This document shows, piece after piece, positions 41,801 to 52,359 of a stretch of DNA of 64,000 bases. Positions within the stretch are counted from its first letter, which is position 1. Every line of letters starts with the position of its first letter. The position numbers were made by a program, and so were the translations under genes. The notes under the pieces are model-generated. The model made no database searches. It had not been told where the DNA came from and saw only the letters and a list, made by a program, of their open reading frames with translations. The stretch comes from JACPHD01 sp964526325 (GTDB taxonomy: Bacteria > Patescibacteriota > Patescibacteriia > Patescibacteriales > GWC2-42-12), in contig CAZGKM010000003.1 in NCBI GenBank assembly GCA_964526325.1, positions 8,866 to 72,865 on the forward strand. The letters run 5' to 3'.

Positions 41801-44800
41801 AATACCTGTTCTGGCCGAAGGGTATAAGTGGCAGGTGCTTGCTTGCGATGATAGTAACAGTTGTTCGGCGTGGACTAAATATAATTCAAATACTCCGAAC
41901 ATAAAAATTGATACTACCAATCCGACTGCTCCGGGCAACTTAACTGAATATTCAAAAACAGATTCTACTATAACTCTAACCTTTGGCGGCCAAGGATCAG
42001 ATGCAAATTTTGATAAATATAAGATATTTTATAAAGAAGCAATTTCCGGAGTAACGGAAAATGACATGGAAAAGGTTGACAGTAATTTAAATTTCATTAA
42101 TTACAACGGTTTTTCGACCACAACCGTTTCCGGTCTTTCGTCAAACAAGGATTACGTTTTAAATATTTGGATATATGATTTAGCGGGCAATAAGGCCAGC
42201 GCATCGGAAATAAATATTAAAACCGAAGTCGGTATTAATCCGCCGACCGGCAGTTTTAATTCAATCATTCAAAAAGCTGACGGTTCGGGAACGGTTGATG
42301 TATCGATTGAAATAGACGATCAGGAAGATGAAAATGTCCGGGCGAAAATAGAGTATGTGCCCGGAGGCGATTGCGATTTTTCTTCATTTTCTTATTTTCC
42401 GACTTTAGACGAAACCGATGCTAATATCACGGCAGATTTCGGCGACCCGGCAATCGATAATTTAAGCGCTTATCAGATCGGAACGTCAAGCGCCTGGATC
42501 AAGACCGCTTCCGGCTCTAATTCAGTTTCTTTTGATTGGAATTCTAAGGCCGACTTGCCGAACGGTAACGGAGTTTATTGTTTACGTTTGACTGCTAATG
42601 ATAACAATGAAGATCAAGCAATATCCGCAACAGCGACAACAACCGTTGATAATGTTAAACCGACTCAGCCGGGAAGCTTAACTTCTGTCGGAAATACGGG
42701 CTATAGCGTTATTCTTCTTTATGGCGATCAAAGTTCTGAAACCAATTTTAAAGAATATAAAATATTTTATAAACAAGGTTCAAGCGGCGTTACCGAAGCC
42801 GATATGATGCATGCTTCTTCAACCGATAGTAATCTCGGCTATATTAATTTTAATAGCGCGACAACAACGATTATTTCCGGCCTTTCTCCCGGCACTCAAT
42901 ATGTTTTTAACATTTGGTCTTATGATAAATACGGCAATAAAGCAAGTTCAACTCAGGAATTAACTTTATTTACAAGCACGGTTACCATAACTGATAAGCA
43001 TTATTGGATTATTCCGGATAGCGGAACTAATGTAGGCGCGGATACCACTAGTTTTGCTTGCAATACTACTTTAACTACTATTCCTCAAACTACTATTTTA
43101 TCAACTTCGGATTCCGTTTGCGGCAGCAGAACAAGAGTAAGAATTATACCGACTACTGACGGATCATATTTACATCTTTTTGCCGTCTTAAATACCGTTT
43201 ATACCGAAGATACTTATATTACCGGCTCTACTACGGCTTCCGCTATAACCGTTTTTGAAAATACCGGAACAATGGTTAATTGGTATTTGGAATTTTGTGA
43301 ATATAATCCATCGGGCGCTCCCGGTAATTGTAAATCTTTAGGTACTTCTGATCAGGTTTCAGCTAACGGTAATAATGTAGCTACAACGCTTTACCCGTCA
43401 ACCCAGAATATGACCGGCGGGCTTATTAGCGCCGGCAATAAACTCGCGGTAAAAATATGGAAAATAGATTATTCCGACCCGAATTGGAAAAGAGATGAAT
43501 TATATTTAGACGAGAATTTTACGCCCGGCATCTCGTATATAAATATTAAGGAGTCGGTTGTTAATACCACCCCAAACAACACATACTCGCTAGTGCAATA
43601 TAAAAGCGACGGTGTTACTTCAATCGCCAACGGCTCTACACATAATGAAAACAACGCAATTTTATCGGCTTTGGCCAAAGATAACGATAATAACGAAGTT
43701 TTAACAATTTATTTTGAATTAATACCGAATGCCAGCAGTTTTACAATATCGAATACAAAACCGGCGAGTTCATGTTCTTCCGGTACGGCTTACGCGAGCT
43801 GTTCTAATAAAATTTGGTCAATAGTCAGCGTGCAGGGAAATTATAAAACTACGCCCTTTACGGGCACTTCAAGCATTCCTTTAATTCCCGATTCGGCCGT
43901 CGGCTATAAATGGCAGACGCTTTCATGCGATAAAGGAGGATTATGTTCAAGCTGGGTAAAATTTAATACTAGCGTCCCTAATTTTAAAATTGATACTTCG
44001 CCCGGCACTGCCGGCTCGCTTGGGCAGTATAAAGCAAACGGCACTACAGCTATTGCTAACAAGGGTTGGACAAATGAAAATCAAGTAAAATTAAAATCAT
44101 CCGTTACTGATCCCGACTCTGTTGAAACACTAACCCTATTTTTTGAGTTGATTGATAACGCGAGCAGCTTTACTTCAGCGACAACCAGCGCTTGCGCTTT
44201 CAATGATACATGGTCCGGATGTTCGAGTAAAATTTGGTCGATAAGCTCTTCGTCGGGAGATTACCGTTCAACACCTTTTACCGGAGAAGTTAATCCAAAT
44301 GGCATACCGGATTCAGCCGACGGTTATAAATGGCAGGTTATTGCTTGCGATAGCACTAATACCTGTTCAAGCTGGGTTGATTTTAATTCGGATCCGAATT
44401 TTAAAGTTGATTTTACGGCGCCTACCGCTCCGGCCGCCTTGTCGTTTAATAATGTTGGTGCTACCAGCATAACTTTTAATTTGGGAACGCCGGGCTCGGA
44501 CACAAATTTCGATTTATACAGGATATTTTATAAAATAGGCACTTCCGGAGTGAAAGAAACCGATACGCCGTTTAACGATAATAATTTTAATTATGTTGAC
44601 TTTAACGGAGCGGCGACAACAACTATTTCGAGTTTATCTGCAAATTCAGATTATGTTTTTAATATATGGATTTATGATAAAGCCGGCAACAAAGCAAGTT
44701 CTACTCCGGAAATATCCACTACTACCAAGAGCTCTTTTACTCCGCCAACCGGCCTTTTTAATTCAGTCGCGCAAAAGACAGACGGTTCGGGCGCGATTGA

Positions 44801-47800
44801 TATATCAATCCAGGTTGATGATGACGATAATGACGATATTTTGCGCGCCAAACTAGAATATGAAGCCGGGTCAAGTTGCGCTTTTTCTCCCGGTCCGGTC
44901 CCATACATAGATGAAACCGACGAAAATATTACAGCCGTTCACGGCGATCCGGACGTAGATAATAATAGCGAATATCAAGTAGGAACTTCAACCGGATGGA
45001 TAATTACCTCGCTTGGAGTAAATTATGTCCAATTTGATTGGTTATCAAAAATGAATGTTCCGACTGCCGATGGAACTTATTGTATGCGCTTAACCGTTAA
45101 TGACGGTGGTTATAGCCAAATAACTCCCAGCACCCAATTATTAATTATTGATAATATTGCTCCGATCGCTCCGGGCGCCTTAACTTTAAACAAAAGTACG
45201 GCTACTACTTTAACTTTGAATTTAGGTTCGCAAAGCTTTGATACGCGTTTTAATGATTACCGCGTTTTTTATTCAACCACCTCGCCCGCGACTGTTTATG
45301 GCGTCGAGCATGATGATCAAAATTTTGATTATGCTAATTATAACGGAGCAACAACAACGGTAATTACCGGACTAAAAGAAAATACCCAATATTATATTAA
45401 TATTTGGGCTTATGACGATCTTGGGAATAAAGCAAGTTCGACCAGCCAGCTCTCGGTAAAAACCAATGGTCTGCCTTATAGCGGGTTGGCAAGCGGACAA
45501 TATAAAAATGACGGCGTAACCGCGATTGCTAACGGCGACTGGACGGATGAAAACACAATAAAATTAACCGCAAGCGCTAATGATCCCGATACGAGCGAGA
45601 TGGTAACTTTATATTTTGAATTATTGCCTAATACGTCAAGCTTTAAAACAGCGACCGGCGAACCGACCGGAGCTTGCGTTTATGGAACCGCTTATAACTC
45701 TTGCACCAGTAAAATTTGGTTTGTGGCTTCTTCGAGCCCGGGCGATTATAGCGTAACTCCGTTTACGGATACGGTAAGCATAACTTCGATTCCTGATTCC
45801 GCTACCGGCTATAAATGGCAGTTATTAGCCTGCGACGACTCGGGCGATTGCGCCAATAGCTGGGTTAAATTTAATGTTACGCAGCCTAATTTTAAAGTTG
45901 ATAATACCATTCCGACCGCCGCCGGCCAGTTAACGGAAAATACTAAAACATCAAGAAGTATAACCTTGAATTTTGGCTCCCAAGGGTCAGATGCCAACTT
46001 TTTAACTTATAAAATATTTTATGCCACTACCTCACCGGTTTCCGAAGCAAGTATGGAGCATGTTGATTCTAATTTAGGATTAATAAATTATAATGGTGCT
46101 AGTACAACACTAATAAATAATTTAGAATCAAACACTGCTTATTATATTAATATTTGGATTTACGATCAAGCCGGTAATAAAGCGAGCTCAACCGCTGTCT
46201 CAATTACAACCAGCAATAGCGGCACGCCGGTAAGCGCTCAATACTGGATTACACCCGATTACGGGACTAATGTCGGAGCGGATACCACCTCTATTTCATG
46301 CAATAATTCATTAACCGTTATTCCGCAGACGGCTTTACTTGTTGGTTCAGATTCTTCATGCGCCAGCGTAACTCGTATAAGATACACGCCAACCGCTAAC
46401 GGAACATATTTAATCGGCTTTTTTGTTTTAAATAACGCTTACACGGCTGATACTTATATTTCCGGCAATAGCACGGCCTCAGCTATGACCGTATCTGAAT
46501 TTACTGGTACGTCAATATATTGGTATTATGAATTTTGTGAATATGATCCGAGCGGCTCGCCAAGAAACTGCAATTCAATAGGAACTTCAACGTCTGTTTC
46601 CGAAGGCGCGCTTAATAATAATACGACTCTTTATCCGGTTACCGTTAATATGACAGGCGGCACAATCCACGCAGGCAATAAGTTGGCCGTAAAAGTATGG
46701 ATGGTTGATTCTTCCAATCCTAACTGGAACCTTGCAAGTTTTTATTTAGACGAAAGCAATACTCCGGGAGTTTCTTATATTAATATTACGGAAACCCTGG
46801 ACGTAGTTCCTTCTAATCCCTATAATTTAAATCAATATAAAAGCGACGGTTCAATCGCTATTTCTAACGGCGGCTGGACCGGAGAAAATCAAGTTATACT
46901 CTCGGCGACCGTTACTGATCCGGAATTAAGCGATACCATAACTTTATATTTCGAAGTTTTAGATAATAGCGGCAGTTTTACTACTGATACTGCCGAGCCG
47001 GTTAGCCCTTGCTCTTCCGGAACTGCTTTCGCTGATTGCTCCAGTAAAATCTGGTCGGTTACTTCGGCGCTTGGTAATTATAGCTCGACTCCTTACACCG
47101 GCACATCAAGCATAACGTCCTTAGCCGATTCAGCTACCGGCTATAAATGGCATGTTTTAGCTTGCGATTCCGGTAGTAATTGTTCAAGCTGGTCCGATCC
47201 GGGCAGCGATCCTAATTTTAAAGTGGATATCGTATCGCCAACATCGCCGGGCGCTTTAACCGTAAGCTCAAAGAACAGTACGAGCGTTACGCTTAATTTT
47301 GGAACTCAAACAACGGAAAGTAACTTTTTTAAATATAGAATATTTTATAAAATAGGCGCTTCAGGGGTTGCAGAATCGGATAATGAGCATGGTGATTCGG
47401 ATTTGAATTTTATTGACTATAACGGTACCTTCAATACTACTGTAAATAATTTAAGCCCTAATACCCAATATGTTTTTAATATCTGGGCATATGATTTAGC
47501 CGGCAATAAAGCCAGTTCAACAACCGAAGTAGCCACGACTACCAACCTCGCCGCCTTTATAACTCAAAAATCTTATTTATTGGAAAATGACGATGGAGTC
47601 GATGTTAATTCCAATACGGCAGAAGTATCGCCTGACAACCAGCTAAGCAATGTAAATATCGGAGAAAGAATAAATGCGAGAATCCAAATTGATAACACCG
47701 GCGGCGATGATTTAAATGGTAAAATATATAAACTGCAATTTGAAAATCAAACCGATAATCCTGGCACATGGACAGATGTAGGTAATACGACCCAGATAAG

Positions 47801-50657
47801 CTATTCGTTAGGCTTATCCGGCGCTAACGCCGATCCAATTACTTCGTTTAAAGCTACTGCCAATACCAATACTTGGACTAACGGGTTATGGCATGAAAAT
47901 ACCGGCCAAACCGGGAGCTATTCGCTGCAAAAAAATAAATATACAGAATTTGTTTTTGCTATAAAAACCAATCTTTCCAGTCCGGGCAAAACTTACAGAT
48001 TGCGGCTTTATAATCAAACCGATTCGGCCGTTCTGGGCAGCTATAGCTTATATCCGACAATAGTTACAGCCGCCACCGATATAAAAAAATATTCAAAAGA
48101 TAAAGTTACCAGTTTAGGTTCAACAAAAAATGATTTAACATATTATTTTGACCCCCAGGGATACAGCGATATCAGCGCCGATGATTCCGATCGCGACGGA
48201 ATTCTGTCTTTTGCCCAAATTCCGGTTTTTAATTTTGCGATTAAACATACAAACAATACTGACGCTATGTCTATCGGCTGGAACGGACAATCAAGCTTTG
48301 CTCCGTCAACTAATAACGTGATTTTACAGGTTTTTAGGTTTGGTACGACAAATTCTTGGGTAACCGTAGATACCGAGTCTGCTGCCGGAGCAGATACCGA
48401 CTTTGATTTAATCGGTTCTTTAAATTCATCATTATCGGAATATTACGACGGATCAAATTGGACCTATTGGCGGGTTTACCAAACAGCCGGAATTCAGGTT
48501 TTAAAAAGCGATTATTTTAATATTAATTTTTCCGCTCCAATCCCGGAAACAAGCCAAATTCATTACCGCTGGCGTGATGACGACGGAAGCGAATCGGGAG
48601 CGAGCTGGAAAGAAGCGGAAGATGCCGGATATCCTACGCTTGGCACGGCTTTAAACAAACTTACAAACGTGCGTTTAAGAATATCAGTATCTAATACTGG
48701 CGGAGGAGACGCTACGAATAATAATTACCGGTTAGAATATGCGCCGACCGCCACAAACTGCTTAACTGATCCCGGGGGCTGGATAACCGTACCCATAACC
48801 GCGGCCACAGAATCTTTTAATATGGCTACCAGCTCAAATTTTTCTAATGGAGACGCTACGACCAAGCAACTTATTGATTCGGAGGGGTATGTGTTTACTA
48901 GCGGAAATATAATAGAAGATCCTTCTAATACTACGAGCAATATAACATTATCAGAGAAAAGATATACGGAAGTTGAGTATGTTTTTAAAGCAAATAATAA
49001 TGCCGGAGATGGAGCCACTTATTGTTTCAGAGTAACTAATAACGGGGCTTCTATTGATAATTACAATATTTTTCCCGAGCTTACGTTATCCGGAGTAATT
49101 AACACAGTACCGGCTTTTACTATAAATCCGGTAGATAATGGTTCGGCTTCAACCACTCCAACGAATTACGGTTCTAATGTTAATTTTTTAGCTACAGCCA
49201 GTGATCCGGAAGACGATGATTATTATTTGGCAATTTGTAAAACAGATAGTATTACGGCCGGTAATGACGGTCCGCCGTCATGCGCCGGCGGAAGTTGGTG
49301 CGTTTCTTCTTTAGCTTCTAGTACAGTAGAAGCTAATTGCAGTTATGCGGTAGCTACCTCTACCGAAGAATTGCCTTGGTATGGTTTTGTCTGCGATAAA
49401 AGAGCCGGCACGGGAGTAGCAAAGTGCTCGGCAAGCTCGCAGGGCGGATGGGGCAACGATGATGATTCGCCGTTTAATGTTAATAATCGGCCGGTATTTA
49501 CCAGCGTTTCTACTTTAGTTAATAATCAAGACCCCGGAAGCTTGTTTACTATTACAACAGTTTCAAGCGATACAGATTCATCCGGAGGAACCGACACTTT
49601 GTATTTATACGTATGCCGGACTAACGGCGCTACCGCCGCGGGTTGTACCGGCGGAGCCGGCAATACTGTTTGTTCGGCAATCGCGACAAGTTCGCCTAAC
49701 GCAAAATGTTATTACCAAGATACGGCGCCGACGCCGGCAGGAGTAAATACGTATTACGCTTTTATTTTTGATAATCACGATTTAGCCGCAAGTAGTAATT
49801 CAAGAAGCAGCTCTTACGCAATAAATAACGTTGCTCCGACTCTTGGTTCGTTATTTTTAAACGGTGGAGCAAATATCAGTTTAAATATAAAGGGCGCTCC
49901 TGATACTTTAATCCAAACCATAAATACTTCTGTCGTAGATCCTAATGGTTGTGGAACCGGATTAGTAAGCGCTACGGCGGTTATTTATATGTCAAACGCA
50001 GTGAATGGAAATAATTGCACTGGCAATGATAATGACTGCTACCAAATAGCAACCGGCAGTTGCGTAAAAAGCGCTTGTACCGGAGATGATGATGATACGG
50101 CAACTTATACTTGCGGGGCAAGCTTAAAGCATTTCGCGATTCCGACCGATGATTCGGACGGAAATCCTTGGGAGCCGCATAATTGGCTTTCGACAATTCG
50201 GATTTTTGACGGAGTAAGCTACGCGGCAACAACGTCGCCAGGCGTTGAGTTGGTTACATCGCAGGCGCTAGAGGTTACTGAAACAGTGATAGATTTCGGC
50301 TCCACTTTATTTCCTGGTGAAAATTCAGGAACAAACAATAAAACTACGGAGATTATAAATTTTGGGAATTGCCCGATAGATACAAATCTTTTAGGGACTG
50401 ATATGGCCGGCGACCCATCAGGAACTATAAACGTAAATAATTTAGAATGGGATTTAACCCAAAATTTTAGCTGGTCATCTGGCAATGACTTAACAACATT
50501 CGGGACGAATGTTGATACTATAATACCTAAAGCAACAAGCTCTAATAATGTCTCGGATATAATTTATTGGGGGATAGGAATTCCATTTGGATCAGACGCA
50601 TCAACTTATACGGGATTAAATACTTTTGGCTCCGTATTAGACAATGATGGCTGGTAG
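38805..50657 (+). CDS. Giant secreted modular surface protein, 3950 aa
   Basis: One hydrophobic signal segment (about 14-33) is followed by an acidic low-complexity stretch (40-220), a lectin-like beta domain (about 225-355), and the block TWGVLAINLNKSVYAPTETA (511) with the 855-bp shared segment (574-859). Repeated modules follow: 'QYKSDG...WTNE...YKWQVLACD' (five or more), fibronectin-III units with the typical VFNIWAYDxxGNKASS, YCLRL-type units, and two copies of a 195-aa module starting HYWIIPDSGTNVGADTTS (about 42980-43560 and 46220-46800). An IHYRWRDDDG module occupies about 48550-49110. The final 510 residues (49115-50654) are homologous to nearly the whole 55699 protein and end YWGIGIPFGSD ... 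NTFGSVLDNDGW. Surface adhesin or stalk function is inferred. At 11.9 kb it is the largest gene of the window. Confidence 0.9.
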   Translation: MRVFLNNKFKSINFYICIIFVIFIILLLTNINHPVFGEEKGKTLKQINIFPALITLGGEEGEGEIEWKNINNVYSGDLSSEADLSEFSQDNSVYIKKAGEDEANINSSSSPFLFTEPEQQTQENPQKIEETNENILDDSAETGAINSELLIEENILPAENPNLENPPPNLETQPVNLEALPAEGPKEELDKATDGEAVIINYFKEKINRIFSSILNFKTAKANENPIIDISNVIEEQDKNTGKSLIFSDFSMPPGTISSEKINNLQLRLSLAAFGQPGDRLLIEYSQGEIWNDLYTLDLSRLISNKLNGGYFLYALPVLESWDDLGNFKIRITYLDGGNSKGGLELFLDSLWLEVDCEESGVLIENEATQEIDNQPVIEEKEKISLEEKLGIIKNNKYNLELISNSVDFSMIDQPKFDFLLKKNRGLLSGLGAQILGLFRDEYENIEIKAEVFNLNQEKEERISPVVSYQKDGKFKVELDRGLRKLKSGKYSALIEIWDGEEFISSIQDFTWGVLAINLNKSVYAPTETAYLQMGVLDDFGHTICDAGLYLEITAPDGGVAKLNTENGLVIKNQECGPNNVIDSPDYYAHYGLAGAGKYKIKLTANTANGVKEITDEFEVRDYIPFEIERIGPTRIYPLAPYQMKFSIKANKDFKGTFSEYIPGNFTVTESVGAETVSEGNYIFINWPVDWQIGQTYEYQYTFDAPDVSPEFYLLGPARAGDFEELRQWQIASDAVENLWSGSNAGASGVTVTNTANANGSATSTWSNAVDSAGRWAANAGTWTFTMNNSAIGTGTINSVYLYLKHYQSGQVDDALSIQVYDGTAWTTVQSYNATTRPPTGDTTNNWDVSSILNTWTKIDAALIRILGVAKVGGHDAITWYVDTVELRVDYVSNSPPDQASSLLQYRSDGATVIPNNGWSNGNIVLKAQATDADTTEIVSLYFEFIASSTSFTTSTSLPAGACASGTAYGSCSGKIWYITSPFGNYSATPFIGTSSIVSIPVLAEGYKWQVLACDDSNSCSAWTKYNSNTPNIKIDTTNPTAPGNLTEYSKTDSTITLTFGGQGSDANFDKYKIFYKEAISGVTENDMEKVDSNLNFINYNGFSTTTVSGLSSNKDYVLNIWIYDLAGNKASASEINIKTEVGINPPTGSFNSIIQKADGSGTVDVSIEIDDQEDENVRAKIEYVPGGDCDFSSFSYFPTLDETDANITADFGDPAIDNLSAYQIGTSSAWIKTASGSNSVSFDWNSKADLPNGNGVYCLRLTANDNNEDQAISATATTTVDNVKPTQPGSLTSVGNTGYSVILLYGDQSSETNFKEYKIFYKQGSSGVTEADMMHASSTDSNLGYINFNSATTTIISGLSPGTQYVFNIWSYDKYGNKASSTQELTLFTSTVTITDKHYWIIPDSGTNVGADTTSFACNTTLTTIPQTTILSTSDSVCGSRTRVRIIPTTDGSYLHLFAVLNTVYTEDTYITGSTTASAITVFENTGTMVNWYLEFCEYNPSGAPGNCKSLGTSDQVSANGNNVATTLYPSTQNMTGGLISAGNKLAVKIWKIDYSDPNWKRDELYLDENFTPGISYINIKESVVNTTPNNTYSLVQYKSDGVTSIANGSTHNENNAILSALAKDNDNNEVLTIYFELIPNASSFTISNTKPASSCSSGTAYASCSNKIWSIVSVQGNYKTTPFTGTSSIPLIPDSAVGYKWQTLSCDKGGLCSSWVKFNTSVPNFKIDTSPGTAGSLGQYKANGTTAIANKGWTNENQVKLKSSVTDPDSVETLTLFFELIDNASSFTSATTSACAFNDTWSGCSSKIWSISSSSGDYRSTPFTGEVNPNGIPDSADGYKWQVIACDSTNTCSSWVDFNSDPNFKVDFTAPTAPAALSFNNVGATSITFNLGTPGSDTNFDLYRIFYKIGTSGVKETDTPFNDNNFNYVDFNGAATTTISSLSANSDYVFNIWIYDKAGNKASSTPEISTTTKSSFTPPTGLFNSVAQKTDGSGAIDISIQVDDDDNDDILRAKLEYEAGSSCAFSPGPVPYIDETDENITAVHGDPDVDNNSEYQVGTSTGWIITSLGVNYVQFDWLSKMNVPTADGTYCMRLTVNDGGYSQITPSTQLLIIDNIAPIAPGALTLNKSTATTLTLNLGSQSFDTRFNDYRVFYSTTSPATVYGVEHDDQNFDYANYNGATTTVITGLKENTQYYINIWAYDDLGNKASSTSQLSVKTNGLPYSGLASGQYKNDGVTAIANGDWTDENTIKLTASANDPDTSEMVTLYFELLPNTSSFKTATGEPTGACVYGTAYNSCTSKIWFVASSSPGDYSVTPFTDTVSITSIPDSATGYKWQLLACDDSGDCANSWVKFNVTQPNFKVDNTIPTAAGQLTENTKTSRSITLNFGSQGSDANFLTYKIFYATTSPVSEASMEHVDSNLGLINYNGASTTLINNLESNTAYYINIWIYDQAGNKASSTAVSITTSNSGTPVSAQYWITPDYGTNVGADTTSISCNNSLTVIPQTALLVGSDSSCASVTRIRYTPTANGTYLIGFFVLNNAYTADTYISGNSTASAMTVSEFTGTSIYWYYEFCEYDPSGSPRNCNSIGTSTSVSEGALNNNTTLYPVTVNMTGGTIHAGNKLAVKVWMVDSSNPNWNLASFYLDESNTPGVSYINITETLDVVPSNPYNLNQYKSDGSIAISNGGWTGENQVILSATVTDPELSDTITLYFEVLDNSGSFTTDTAEPVSPCSSGTAFADCSSKIWSVTSALGNYSSTPYTGTSSITSLADSATGYKWHVLACDSGSNCSSWSDPGSDPNFKVDIVSPTSPGALTVSSKNSTSVTLNFGTQTTESNFFKYRIFYKIGASGVAESDNEHGDSDLNFIDYNGTFNTTVNNLSPNTQYVFNIWAYDLAGNKASSTTEVATTTNLAAFITQKSYLLENDDGVDVNSNTAEVSPDNQLSNVNIGERINARIQIDNTGGDDLNGKIYKLQFENQTDNPGTWTDVGNTTQISYSLGLSGANADPITSFKATANTNTWTNGLWHENTGQTGSYSLQKNKYTEFVFAIKTNLSSPGKTYRLRLYNQTDSAVLGSYSLYPTIVTAATDIKKYSKDKVTSLGSTKNDLTYYFDPQGYSDISADDSDRDGILSFAQIPVFNFAIKHTNNTDAMSIGWNGQSSFAPSTNNVILQVFRFGTTNSWVTVDTESAAGADTDFDLIGSLNSSLSEYYDGSNWTYWRVYQTAGIQVLKSDYFNINFSAPIPETSQIHYRWRDDDGSESGASWKEAEDAGYPTLGTALNKLTNVRLRISVSNTGGGDATNNNYRLEYAPTATNCLTDPGGWITVPITAATESFNMATSSNFSNGDATTKQLIDSEGYVFTSGNIIEDPSNTTSNITLSEKRYTEVEYVFKANNNAGDGATYCFRVTNNGASIDNYNIFPELTLSGVINTVPAFTINPVDNGSASTTPTNYGSNVNFLATASDPEDDDYYLAICKTDSITAGNDGPPSCAGGSWCVSSLASSTVEANCSYAVATSTEELPWYGFVCDKRAGTGVAKCSASSQGGWGNDDDSPFNVNNRPVFTSVSTLVNNQDPGSLFTITTVSSDTDSSGGTDTLYLYVCRTNGATAAGCTGGAGNTVCSAIATSSPNAKCYYQDTAPTPAGVNTYYAFIFDNHDLAASSNSRSSSYAINNVAPTLGSLFLNGGANISLNIKGAPDTLIQTINTSVVDPNGCGTGLVSATAVIYMSNAVNGNNCTGNDNDCYQIATGSCVKSACTGDDDDTATYTCGASLKHFAIPTDDSDGNPWEPHNWLSTIRIFDGVSYAATTSPGVELVTSQALEVTETVIDFGSTLFPGENSGTNNKTTEIINFGNCPIDTNLLGTDMAGDPSGTINVNNLEWDLTQNFSWSSGNDLTTFGTNVDTIIPKATSSNNVSDIIYWGIGIPFGSDASTYTGLNTFGSVLDNDGW
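40526..41380 (+). repeat. Second copy of the 855-bp block
   Basis: Same reading frame and same position within the protein (after the TWGVLA block) as the copy at 19197-20051. It could also cause mis-assembly, because it is longer than short sequencing reads. Confidence 0.9.
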
Positions 50658-50703
50658 AAATTTAAAATTTTGGAATAAAAATGTTTATCAATTGTTGAAA
50701 TTA

Positions 50704-50712
50704 TGTTATAAT
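50704..50712 (+). promoter_or_regulatory. Extended -10 promoter TGTTATAAT
   Basis: TATAAT at 50707-50712 with TGT before it, 29 bp upstream of the start at 50741. The -35 (TTTATC, 50684-50689) is weak. Confidence 0.55.
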
Positions 50713-50740
50713 ATTTTTAATTAGTAAGCTCCAAATTCCT

Positions 50741-52297
50741 ATGTTGCATAAAAAAATTATTGTTATCAACTTGATTTTGTTTATCACGGTTGTTTTTGTT
50801 TGTTTATTCACAATTTATCAATTTCCTCTTTTTGATTTAAATAATTTTAAACTTAACGCCGCGATTGCCGAGGAAGAAGAAGAAATCGATGAAGAGCCGC
50901 CGGTTATTTCCAATATTAATATATCCGAAATTACTGCCACTTCAACAAAAATAACCTGGAAAACCGACGAAAATGCCGATTCATTAATAAATTATTCGAT
51001 AAATAAAAATTATGGAATTTCCAGAGATTCAGCAATGGAGAATACGCATGAAATATTGTTGGATGATTTATTGCCGGAAAAATTATATTATTTTAGAATA
51101 ATTTCTTCTGATTCTATAGGTAATCAAAGCATTTCAAATGATTATTCCTTCACTACGCTTCAAGAGCAGGTTAGCGAATTGCCCGGAGAAGAAAATAAAC
51201 CAACCGATAACGAGGAGTACAAACAATCAGAGCTGGTCGATAAAACATTAGAGATGCTGGAAAAAATTACCGACGAAGAAAGTTTATCGCTGATAGAATC
51301 AGCAATAAAGAATATTGCCGAAGAATCAGCCTCAGCTCCGACGGTAAGAGGAAACTCCGCGAATGTAGAAACAGGAACCGATTATGCCATAATAAGATGG
51401 ACAACCGATAAGGATTCAAATTCAATGGCCAGTATTTCCGAAGAAAAAGATTACGATATTAACAATCCGGATATTTATTTATGGAAAATGGGTGAGCCGG
51501 ACGAGATGGTAAAACAGCACGAGGTTTATGTTGCCGGCTTAAAGCCCGCCACAACTTATCATTACATAGTTTCCTCAAAGTCAATTTTAGGGCTAGAGGG
51601 AAGAAGTGAGGACAGCACTTTTAGGACAAAATCCATATTACCGGAAATTTACAATATTAATCTTGTTAAAATTGAAGAAGAATCCGTGACTATTGCCTGG
51701 AGTACGAACGTCCCATGCTCCGCGATTATTGAATATACGGATTTGAATACGAATGAGGCCAGGCTTGAAGGTAATTCAACTTTAGCCACTTCGCATTTAA
51801 TTAAACTTAATAATTTGAAATTTGATACTTATTATTCCGCTATAATCAGCGTGGAAAACGAACAGGGCGAAAAAACGGTTTCCGGTCCTATTACTTTTAC
51901 GACCGCCAAAGATGAATTTGCTCCCATAATATCCAAAGTAAATACCGAATCAACTCTTTATCCCGGTTCAGAAAATAGGACGCAAACCGTAATTAGCTGG
52001 CAGACTGACGAAGTATCCGTTTGCCAATTTTTTTATCAGCAAGGCTTAGCCTCATCGAAAGAAGAAGCGAGCTCTTTTCCCAAAGAAGAAGATTTTATAA
52101 GCAAGCATATTCAAGTAGTGAATGCGTTTCAATCTTCATCGGTTTATAAATTTTGGATTTCCTGCGAAGATAAGGCCGCTAACTTAACCAGATCGGAAGA
52201 TTTTACAATGCTTACGCCCGCTCAAGAACAAAGCATAATAGATTTAATTATCAAAAATTTTGAAGGAACTTTCGGCTGGTTAAATAAGAAGCAGTAA
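50741..52297 (+). CDS. Secreted protein with four fibronectin-III domains
   Basis: 518 aa. Signal segment about 8-27, then an acidic patch EEEEEIDEEPP. Four FN3 domains start near residues 53 (PPVISNINISEITATSTKIT), 197 (APTVRGNSANVETGTDYAII), 300 (LPEIYNINLVKIEEESVTIA) and 394 (APIISKVNTE). An acidic helical linker (about 145-195) lies between the first and second. Each has the WxTD/N strand (ITWKTDEN, IRWTTDKD, IAWSTNVP, ISWQTDEV) typical of the purple-acid-phosphatase-like N-terminal FN3 group. No catalytic domain or membrane anchor is seen, so it is probably an exported binding protein. Being next to the ABC transporter genes, it might be a periplasmic/extracellular partner. Confidence 0.83.
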   Translation: MLHKKIIVINLILFITVVFVCLFTIYQFPLFDLNNFKLNAAIAEEEEEIDEEPPVISNINISEITATSTKITWKTDENADSLINYSINKNYGISRDSAMENTHEILLDDLLPEKLYYFRIISSDSIGNQSISNDYSFTTLQEQVSELPGEENKPTDNEEYKQSELVDKTLEMLEKITDEESLSLIESAIKNIAEESASAPTVRGNSANVETGTDYAIIRWTTDKDSNSMASISEEKDYDINNPDIYLWKMGEPDEMVKQHEVYVAGLKPATTYHYIVSSKSILGLEGRSEDSTFRTKSILPEIYNINLVKIEEESVTIAWSTNVPCSAIIEYTDLNTNEARLEGNSTLATSHLIKLNNLKFDTYYSAIISVENEQGEKTVSGPITFTTAKDEFAPIISKVNTESTLYPGSENRTQTVISWQTDEVSVCQFFYQQGLASSKEEASSFPKEEDFISKHIQVVNAFQSSSVYKFWISCEDKAANLTRSEDFTMLTPAQEQSIIDLIIKNFEGTFGWLNKKQ

Positions 52298-52359
52298 TAA
52301 GAAAATAAAAATATATTTTAAACAAAACAGTTATTTTAGTCCATCGTTAGTTTAACTTT

